Source: Parapusillimonas granuli (GTDB taxonomy: Bacteria > Pseudomonadota > Gammaproteobacteria > Burkholderiales > Burkholderiaceae_B). From it: 64,000 bases of DNA. Positions within the stretch are counted from its first letter, which is position 1. Every line of letters starts with the position of its first letter. Of this stretch, positions 57,266 through 64,000 are shown in pieces. The stretch spans positions 525,169 through 589,168 of the forward strand of contig NZ_JACCEM010000001.1 in assembly GCF_013416525.1 (NCBI RefSeq), in the 5' to 3' direction. Below the pieces are notes generated by a model. It was given only the letters and a program-made list of their open reading frames with translations, was not told the DNA's origin and did no database searches. The translations under genes were made by a program, and so were the position numbers.

Positions 57266-57409
57266 CTAGGCCCGGCAACCGATCGGTAGTAGTAGCGACA
57301 GCGAGGAAGCGAGCGCAAGCCGCGCGGGAGCGCGGCGAACACGCAACGCGGGCGACGCAGCGTGGCTGCGTACCGGAGCGTTGTGGGGAAGGACGTGTTC
57401 AGGCTTCAT
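57266..57409 (-). CDS. leuL: Leucine-rich leader peptide of leuA (attenuator)
   Basis: A 47-codon frame running toward leuA and stopping 132 bases before it. The C-terminal part reads LALASSLSLLLPIGCRA: six Leu in eleven codons, the last three being consecutive CTA, the rarest Leu codon in GC-rich genomes like this one. Clustered codons of the end product just before leuA are the mark of transcription attenuation by ribosome stalling. The ATG at 57409 is the only in-frame ATG and has no ribosome site. A possible promoter (TTGGCC, 17 bases, TATATG) lies right in front, so the leader could be translated from near the 5' end. Too short and GC-rich for normal gene finding. Confidence 0.65.
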   Translation of the reverse strand: MKPEHVLPHNAPVRSHAASPALRVRRAPARLALASSLSLLLPIGCRA

Positions 57410-57505
57410 AACATATAGTCAAACACACTTCGCCGGCCAATGCAAGCGCCCCGGGCGGCGGGGCTTGCGTTTTCAGGGGCCGGCGCCGTGCGCCGCGGCA
57501 CTGCG

Positions 57506-58072
57506 CTAAGGCATGCCGGCGCGCCCGGGAAGGGCTTCGGAAGCGGGCGCAAGCAGCGCCTGGTGGCGGCGGGCCAGGGTGATGCGGTCGTGCCGGCCGC
57601 TGCGCAATTCGGTGTAGGCGCGTTGCAGATCCCCCACAGTGACCGGTTCGCGGCGGTCGTGCCAGGCCCAGCGCAGGACTTCGCGCGCGGGCTCGGACAA
57701 GCGCGCCGCAAGCAGGGCGATGGTTTCCTCGCTGACCACCCGCGCCCGGCTGCGGCGTTGCATGGCCTGGACGAAGCCATATAGAAAATAGGCAATAATA
57801 AGCGTGCACAAGGCAACCACCGCCCACCAGAAGAAGGGGTTGTATTGCTTCAGCAGCGCAATGGCCTGGCCGCCCAGCGCGTGCAAACCGCCATAATCAA
57901 TGCCGCGGCCAAACGCCACCAGGCGCTTCAGCAGGTCGTACCAGATCAGGGCCGTCACGGCGATGACCGCCGCGCAAACGATTTTTTGCACCGCGGTGAG
58001 CTTCAGCAAGGTATTGCGCAACAGGGCGCGGTCCTGGCCGGTGGGCTGCTGTACTTGGGAGTCTGATTTCAT
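57506..58072 (-). CDS. Hypothetical inner-membrane protein
   Basis: 188 residues; no family recognised. Two membrane helices are clear: KIVCAAVIAVTALIWYDLLKRLVAF (about 30-54) and FFWWAVVALCTLIIAYFLYGFVQAM (about 81-105). The C-terminal 80 residues are soluble and basic, with a helical pattern (EETIALLAARLSEPAREVLRWAWHD). It is divergent from rpoN, with 17 bases between starts, so they share a promoter region. Nothing else hints at function. Confidence 0.7.
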   Translation of the reverse strand: MKSDSQVQQPTGQDRALLRNTLLKLTAVQKIVCAAVIAVTALIWYDLLKRLVAFGRGIDYGGLHALGGQAIALLKQYNPFFWWAVVALCTLIIAYFLYGFVQAMQRRSRARVVSEETIALLAARLSEPAREVLRWAWHDRREPVTVGDLQRAYTELRSGRHDRITLARRHQALLAPASEALPGRAGMP

Positions 58073-58089
58073 ACAACTATTTTAACTAT

Positions 58090-59502
58090 ATGCATTCGCG
58101 TCAATCTTTAGAGCTACGGCAGCATCAGCACCTGGCGCTGACCCCGCAATTGCAGCAATCCATAAAATTCCTGCAATTGTCCACTCACGAGCTCGAACTG
58201 GAAGTGGCCCAGGCCCTGCTGGACAACCCTCTGCTCGAACGTGAGGAAGAGTATGACACTGTTGCGCCCGATGCGGTAGCGGACGAGGCCCAATCCCAGG
58301 ACGAGCGCTGGATGTCCGTGGACGCCGGGCCCCGGGCGTCCGCCGGCTCCGCCGACGACGAGCCCGTTCGCCCCGAAGCCGCCCTGGAAGAGACGCTGCA
58401 GGAGCATTTGCTGCAGCAACTGCGCCTGACGCGCGCCGGCCCGCGCGACATGGCGCTGGCCTCGATACTGATCGAAGAGCTGGACGACAAGGGCTATTTG
58501 CCGACCGCGCTCGAAGACGTGCTCGCCTGCCTGCCGCCCGAGCTGGGGGTCGAGCTCGACGAGTTGCAGGCCGCGCTGGCCCTGGTGCAATCCTTCGACC
58601 CGCCCGGCGTCGGCGCCCGGTCGCTCGATGAATGCCTGTGCCTGCAGCTTGCCCAGCTGTCCCGTCACCGCGCGGGCGGCGGCGAACCCGACGAGGTCTT
58701 TCGGCTGGCGAGCGAAATCGCCAAGGAGCACCTGCCGCTGCTGGCTTCCGGCAATCTGGCCCGGCTGCGGGCCGCGCTGGGCTGCGAGCAGGAGGTCCTG
58801 CGGGCGGCGCACGGCCTGCTTTTGCGGCTGGAGCCCAGGCCCGGCAGGCATTGGGCCACCAAGCTGGCCGATTACATCACGCCCGACGTCTTGATCAGGA
58901 AGTCGCGCAACCGCTGGGTCGCCAGCGTGAATCCCGCCGTCATGCCCAGGCTCAGGGTCAATCCGGTATACCAGGAACTGCTGGACGAATCCCCTCCCGC
59001 GCCCGCCATGCACTCGCAGCTGCAGCAGGCGCAAGGCCTGATCAAAAGCGTGAACCAGCGCTTCGTCACCATTTTGCGGGTGGCCCAGGCGGTGGTCGAC
59101 AAGCAGCACGATTATTTCGAGCGCGGCGTCGGCGCCATGCGGCCGCTGGTGCTGCGCGACATCGCCCAGGAGCTCGACCTGCACGAGTCCACCGTCTCGC
59201 GCGCGACGAAGCACAAGTATGCCCAGACGCCCTGGGGCGTGATCGAACTGCGGCGCTTCTTCGGCGCCGCGCTGCAGACGGAGGACGGCGCATCCACCTC
59301 GGCGACGGCCGTGCGTTCGCTGATCGTCAAGCTGGTCAGTGAAGAATCCGGCAAAAAGCCTTTGTCGGACAATCAATTGGCGCTCAAGCTGGCCGAACAG
59401 GGCATCGTCATCGCCCGCCGCACCGTGGCCAAATACCGGGAAGCCGCCGGCATAGAACCGGCCATCCTGCGCAAGGCCAGGGCCGCGCTCGAGCGCGCCT
59501 GA
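58090..59502 (+). CDS. rpoN: RNA polymerase sigma-54 factor
   Basis: 470 residues. Region I is the glutamine-rich activator-interaction domain (MHSRQSLELRQHQHLALTPQLQQSIKFLQLS, first 50 residues). Region II is acidic. Region III contains the core-binding part and the HTH for the -12 element (LDLHESTVSRATKHKYAQTPWGVIELRRFF). The RpoN box is ARRTVAKYRE near the C-terminus, which reads the -24 element. It directs transcription of nitrogen, flagellar and other enhancer-dependent genes. No ribosome-associated gene such as hpf follows; the next gene is bfd. Confidence 0.96.
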   Translation: MHSRQSLELRQHQHLALTPQLQQSIKFLQLSTHELELEVAQALLDNPLLEREEEYDTVAPDAVADEAQSQDERWMSVDAGPRASAGSADDEPVRPEAALEETLQEHLLQQLRLTRAGPRDMALASILIEELDDKGYLPTALEDVLACLPPELGVELDELQAALALVQSFDPPGVGARSLDECLCLQLAQLSRHRAGGGEPDEVFRLASEIAKEHLPLLASGNLARLRAALGCEQEVLRAAHGLLLRLEPRPGRHWATKLADYITPDVLIRKSRNRWVASVNPAVMPRLRVNPVYQELLDESPPAPAMHSQLQQAQGLIKSVNQRFVTILRVAQAVVDKQHDYFERGVGAMRPLVLRDIAQELDLHESTVSRATKHKYAQTPWGVIELRRFFGAALQTEDGASTSATAVRSLIVKLVSEESGKKPLSDNQLALKLAEQGIVIARRTVAKYREAAGIEPAILRKARAALERA

Positions 59503-59567
59503 GGCCAACGCCGCAAGGCAGGCGGCCCCTGCCGTCGCACCGGCGCGTCATTCTTGTTTTCGGCGGC

Positions 59568-59604
59568 TTGCTTTCTGACGAAAACCGGATGATAATTATT
59601 CTCA
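59568..59604 (+). promoter_or_regulatory. bfd promoter with overlapping Fur box
   Basis: TTGCTT (59568-59573) and GATAAT (59591-59596) are 17 bases apart, a good sigma-70 promoter. TGATAATTATTCTCA (59590-59604) matches the 7-1-7 Fur consensus TGATAATNATTATCA with one mismatch and covers the -10 and the start codon. Predicted transcription start is about 59603-59604, right at the ATG, with no ribosome site, so the mRNA looks leaderless. Iron-bound Fur should shut the gene off. Confidence 0.75.
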
Positions 59605-59885
59605 TGTTTATTTGTGTCTGTAATGCTATCACCGAGCGTCAAGTCCAGGCTGCGGTAGCCGACGGCGCCTCTTCCATGGCCGACCTTCAAGGTCAGCTGG
59701 GGGTGGCCTCCTGCTGCGGCTGCTGCGCCGACACAGCTGCCGAATATTTGCCCGGCGGCCGGTATGCGGGCCAGGTCACGGTGCACCATGGCGTCAGCGC
59801 GGTCGCCGCCGCGGCCGCCAACGACCCCGTCGTCGTGCAAGTCGATTTCACCGAAATCGCCTTCCGTCGCGCCTGCACGGCTTAA
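59604..59885 (+). CDS. bfd: Bacterioferritin-associated ferredoxin
   Basis: 93 residues, [2Fe-2S] protein of the Fer2_BFD family. The four cluster Cys are visible in MFICVCNAITERQV (Cys4, Cys6) and VASCCGCCADTA (Cys38, Cys41), the spacing of E. coli Bfd. It gives electrons to bacterioferritin so that stored ferric iron can be released under iron shortage. It is longer than E. coli Bfd (64) by an extra C-terminal tail of unknown role. A Fur box overlaps the start, and bfr follows 310 bases downstream. Confidence 0.9.
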   Translation: MFICVCNAITERQVQAAVADGASSMADLQGQLGVASCCGCCADTAAEYLPGGRYAGQVTVHHGVSAVAAAAANDPVVVQVDFTEIAFRRACTA

Positions 59886-60195
59886 GCCGCTGCCTTGTAA
59901 CGTCTCGTAGCAACTTCCTGGGCATGGTTTCTCGCGAGCCAAACGCGGGGCATCATTCGGCCTTCCAGCGCGCTTTTTCAGGCGCCTGTTTGCGTGCGCC
60001 TTGCGGCAAGCCGCAAATCTAGGCGCTTTGCGCCGGGGCCCGGCATAAACGCAGTCATAAGACTAGTCATTCCCATTCTCAGTAAAACCCCGCAACGCCA
60101 GTATTGGCGCGCCTTCCGGCCCTGCGCAAGGCTGTATTTGCCGCCTGCTCATGGTAGCCTTGCAATTGATCCATCTTAGTTTCAGGAGCACGGCC
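59886..60195. other. Gap between bfd and bfr with two short hairpins
   Basis: No gene seen. TTGCGGC-AA-GCCGCAA (60001-60016) and GGCGC-TTT-GCGCC (60022-60034) are perfect short stems placed one after the other, about 115 bases after bfd; no T run follows. The bfr promoter must lie in the second half, where TGAGAATGGGAATGA on the minus strand (about 60066-60080) resembles only half a Fur site. Role unclear. Confidence 0.45.
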
Positions 60196-60666
60196 ATGAA
60201 AGGCGACCCCATCATCATTCAGCATCTGAATGCGCAACTCAAGAACGAGCTGACCGCCATCAATCAGTATTTTTTGCACGCTCGCATGTTGAACCACTGG
60301 GGCTTCAACAAGCTGGGCAAGCACGAATACGAAGAATCGATCGACGAAATGAAGCACGCCGATCGCCTGATAGAGCGCATTTTCATGCTTGACGGCCTGC
60401 CCAATCTGCAGGACCTGCACAAGCTGCTGATCGGCGAAGACGTCCCCGAGATCCTTTCCTGTGACCACAGGCTGGAAGTCGCCGCCCAGGCCACCGTCAA
60501 AGAAGCCATGGCCTATTGCGAATCCGTGCGCGACTACGTCACGCGCGACCTCTTCCAGGATATCCTGAACGATACGGAAGAGCACATCGACTGGCTCGAA
60601 ACCCAAATGGAGCTGGTGCAGCGGGTCGGGCTGCAGAACTACCTGCAGTCGCAAATGGAAGAATAA
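60196..60666 (+). CDS. bfr: Bacterioferritin
   Basis: 156 residues, four-helix ferritin-like subunit that builds a 24-mer iron store. Ferroxidase ligands Glu18, Glu51, His54, Glu94 and His130 are in place and Met52 provides the haem ligand. The position of E. coli Glu127 is Thr here (NDTEEHIDW), with Glu at 128 and 129. [30 protein letters not shown] is the usual start; CAGGAGCACGGCC before the ATG at 60196 confirms it. It works with Bfd encoded just upstream. Unlike bfd it has no clear Fur box. Confidence 0.94.
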   Translation: MKGDPIIIQHLNAQLKNELTAINQYFLHARMLNHWGFNKLGKHEYEESIDEMKHADRLIERIFMLDGLPNLQDLHKLLIGEDVPEILSCDHRLEVAAQATVKEAMAYCESVRDYVTRDLFQDILNDTEEHIDWLETQMELVQRVGLQNYLQSQMEE

Positions 60667-60687
60667 GCCCGCGGGAAAGCGCGGCGC

Positions 60688-61347
60688 TCAGAAGGACTTG
60701 GCCGGGCAGTCGCGGACGCGGCCCCAGCCATTGTTGGGTTCGCAATACTTGTTGCGCGCGGCCCATGCGCAACTGGGGCGATCGAAGAAGCCCAGCGCGC
60801 TGCAGGCCTGCAATTCCTGGCGCAGAGCGGCCTGCCACTGGTTTCCGCCCGCGGCTTGCGGCGTGACCACCGGTGGGGGCGGCGGCGGGGGCGGCGCCAC
60901 CTCTATGGGCTGCAGCGGCATGTTCTGCCCGGCCGCCTGGCCGGCGCCCAGGCCCAGGCTGCCGACATCGGCAATGCCTTGCAGGCTTTGCCCTTCGCCC
61001 ATGGATTCCGCAATCTGGCGCGCTTCGTCCATGGTGATCGTGGTGGTGGCGATGTCTATGGTGGGATTCGACTTGAGTTCGTCGATGGAGGCCTCGGACA
61101 CTTCCCAGGGATAGCTGTCGGGCAGCTCGGGTATGCCGAGCCGGCCGTTCACCAGCGGCTGGGGCGGCTGGGCCACGAAGGGCAGGCCGTTGGCGTCCAG
61201 CACGGGCACCGATGAAAGTTCCGGGCGCTCTTCGATCACGGGCGCGGCCGGGCCATGCGCCACCAGCCAGTTACCCAGCTGCAGGCCGCCCCAGGCCGAT
61301 GCGCCCGCCGCCAAAAATAAAGCCACCAAGATAAAACGCCACGACAT
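60688..61347 (-). CDS. Hypothetical membrane-anchored, proline-rich envelope protein
   Basis: 219 residues. One N-terminal helix (FILVALFLAAGASAWGGLQLGNWL) acts as signal anchor. The periplasmic part has a proline run (VAPPPPPPPPVV, about 150-161) that could span the periplasm, and a C-terminal Cys-bearing segment (QACSALGFFDRPSCAWAARNKYCEPNNGWGRVRDCP, four Cys) likely held by disulfides. TonB-like layout is suggestive, but the C-terminus is not a TonB domain. No family recognised. It converges on bfr. Confidence 0.72.
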   Translation of the reverse strand: MSWRFILVALFLAAGASAWGGLQLGNWLVAHGPAAPVIEERPELSSVPVLDANGLPFVAQPPQPLVNGRLGIPELPDSYPWEVSEASIDELKSNPTIDIATTTITMDEARQIAESMGEGQSLQGIADVGSLGLGAGQAAGQNMPLQPIEVAPPPPPPPPVVTPQAAGGNQWQAALRQELQACSALGFFDRPSCAWAARNKYCEPNNGWGRVRDCPAKSF

Positions 61348-61458
61348 CCTAGTCCTCTGTCTGGAAACCGATGCCCAGTATAGTACGTAAGCCGGGCATT
61401 TCCCTCCGCAATGCCGTGGAATGCCCGGCCTGCGCCAGGCACGGCCGCGCCGGCACGC

Positions 61459-63069
<1,611 letters not shown>

Positions 63070-63126
63070 GGTCGGATTTTAGCGTGCGCGGCCGGCCCGG
63101 ATGCTTGGCGCCCGGGCGGCCGTCGG

Positions 63127-63756
63127 CTATTTGTTATGGCTGAAAGAGGCCAGTACCGTGCCGGCCAGTATGAACATGGCGCCGAAGCCGCGGTTCAGCC
63201 ACCGGATGTGCCGGGGGCTGCGCAGCAGGCGCAGGATGCGGGCGGCCAGGGTGGTGTAGCAGCCCATGGCGACGAGGTCGGTGAAGCACAGGGTGGCGGC
63301 GATCGTGACGTATTGCATGGTCAGCGGCTGCGCCAGGTTCAGGAACTGCGGCACCACCGCCATCAGGAACACCGTGCCCTTGGGATTGGTGATGTTGATC
63401 AGGCAGCCGCGCAGCACCAGCTCGTGTATGCGGAATGGCGTGGGATCATGCGCCTCCACCGCGACGGGGGCGGCATCGGTGCGGAACTGCTTCCAGCCCA
63501 GATAGATCAGGTAGGCCACGCCCAGCCATTTGATGATGCCGAAAGCCACTTCCGAAGCGGCCAGCACGGCGCCCAGGCCCACCGCCACCACCATGAACTG
63601 GATCAGGATGCCCAGGATGAGGCCGATGGTGGTCCAGTAGCCGCGTCTGAACCCGTACTTCAGGCCGGAGGCCATCGCCGAGATGGCGCCCGGCCCCGGT
63701 GAAAATGAAATCGCCCAGGAAGCGGCGAAAAAAGCCAGCCAGGTGGAAAATGACAT
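63127..63756 (-). CDS. LysE family amino acid exporter
   Basis: 209 residues, about six helices. FFAASWAISFSPGPGAISAMASGLKYGFRRGYW is the family's first helix and loop, VLRGCLINITNPKGTVFLMAVVPQFL the conserved middle. It is distinct from the LysE protein at 37541-38167. Its substrate is unknown. It lies 57 bases upstream of prfC in the same direction. Confidence 0.88.
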   Translation of the reverse strand: MSFSTWLAFFAASWAISFSPGPGAISAMASGLKYGFRRGYWTTIGLILGILIQFMVVAVGLGAVLAASEVAFGIIKWLGVAYLIYLGWKQFRTDAAPVAVEAHDPTPFRIHELVLRGCLINITNPKGTVFLMAVVPQFLNLAQPLTMQYVTIAATLCFTDLVAMGCYTTLAARILRLLRSPRHIRWLNRGFGAMFILAGTVLASFSHNK

Positions 63757-63797
63757 GATCGGTCAGCGGAGTGGGTGCGTGCCGGAATGATACGCCT

Positions 63798-64000
63798 TTA
63801 TTTGCTCAGCAAGGCGGCGCGCCCCGCATTGGAACCGCCGGGCGCCCGCGCGCGGGCGGGCGCGGGGGCGCGTACGGTCTGCAGAAACGTCTTTTCGCTG
63901 GCGGACCATTCCCGGTCGTTTTCCAGGTCTTCGACGCAGATGAAACCATACCAGTGGCTCTGGCCCCAGACGGGAAACGCGGCCAGGCTGCGGACCCCGC
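63798..64000 (-). CDS. GAF-domain protein, C-terminal end only
   Basis: The last 67 codons of a minus-strand gene that enters from the right edge. GVRSLAAFPVWGQSHWYGFICVEDLENDREWSASEKTFLQTV is the final strand and helix of a GAF sensor domain, followed by a low-complexity Ala/Arg/Pro linker and the end NAGRAALLSK. In this group of bacteria such GAF ends occur in signalling proteins, for example PAS/GAF diguanylate cyclases or histidine kinases, but here no output domain follows the GAF segment. The full function needs sequence outside the window. Confidence 0.65.
   Translation of the reverse strand, partial: GVRSLAAFPVWGQSHWYGFICVEDLENDREWSASEKTFLQTVRAPAPARARAPGGSNAGRAALLSK

Noticed and set aside
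59941..60040. Tandem hairpins before bfr as an attC site, iron-responsive riboswitch or REP element
   Set aside because: The stems are short, no integrase or repeat copy is seen, and no riboswitch consensus is present.

Overview
The window is GC-rich, densely coded DNA typical of a betaproteobacterium of the family Alcaligenaceae (Bordetella / Achromobacter / Pusillimonas type). The evidence is four separate Bug (TctC) solute receptors, the gene set topB, smg, gluQ, rpoN, bfd/bfr, prfC, argS-SPOR-dsbA, the leucine regulator LiuR with its operator type, and codon use. I saw no rRNA, tRNA, insertion sequence, prophage or CRISPR array. Genus assignment is inference from gene content.

Layout. 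1-2563: an enoyl-CoA hydratase (cut by the window edge) with two Bug receptors. 2598-2645: a perfect 22-bp-arm palindrome. 2734-9376: housekeeping block (topB, a large DUF2157/DUF4401/GDYXXLXY membrane protein, gluQ, smg). 9560-20717: a D-threonine aldolase-type gene, then a complete-looking ectoine/hydroxyectoine uptake and catabolism locus: ABC transporter (ehuABCD-like), ectoine hydrolase (doeA), N-acetyl-diaminobutyrate deacetylase (doeB), transaminase (doeD-like), the MocR/GabR-type regulator EnuR, plus an unexpected methylaspartate ammonia-lyase. The pathway's aldehyde dehydrogenase (doeC) is present only as an in-frame remnant lacking its whole catalytic core. 20925-28951: leucine/isovalerate degradation (isovaleryl-CoA dehydrogenase, thiolase, both methylcrotonyl-CoA carboxylase subunits) with aceK inside the same run. 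Its regulator gene liuR lies at 35937-36317, and LiuR-type palindromes sit in front of ivd and in front of liuR.

29079-35397: a catabolic operon for an unknown carboxylic acid (AMP-forming CoA ligase, two-domain MaoC hydratase, CaiB/BaiF CoA-transferase, Bug receptor, IclR regulator, PaaI thioesterase). 35487-35936 is non-coding and rich in repeats. 36404-42578: metallo-beta-lactamase-fold hydrolase, LysE exporter, metC, dsbA, SPOR protein, argS. 42753-45817: LysR regulator, Bug receptor and a LigJ-like 4-oxalomesaconate hydratase. 45793-49548: a secreted RHS/YD-repeat protein ending in a DUF2235 hydrolase domain. 50359-55187: glycerol-phosphate/glycerophosphodiester uptake (ugpE-A-B-C) with a GpdQ-type phosphodiesterase. 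55360-57409: leuA with a terminator and a leucine-codon-rich leader peptide upstream. 57506-63756: a membrane protein, rpoN, bfd with a Fur box on its promoter, bfr, a proline-rich envelope protein, prfC and a second LysE exporter. A GAF-domain protein is cut by the right edge.

The observations I rate highest are the leuA attenuator-type leader (57266-57409), the Fur-controlled and apparently leaderless bfd transcript (59568-59604), the gutted doeC with a methylaspartate ammonia-lyase in an ectoine operon, the signal-peptide-bearing RHS-DUF2235 protein without an obvious immunity gene, and the pair of LiuR operators.
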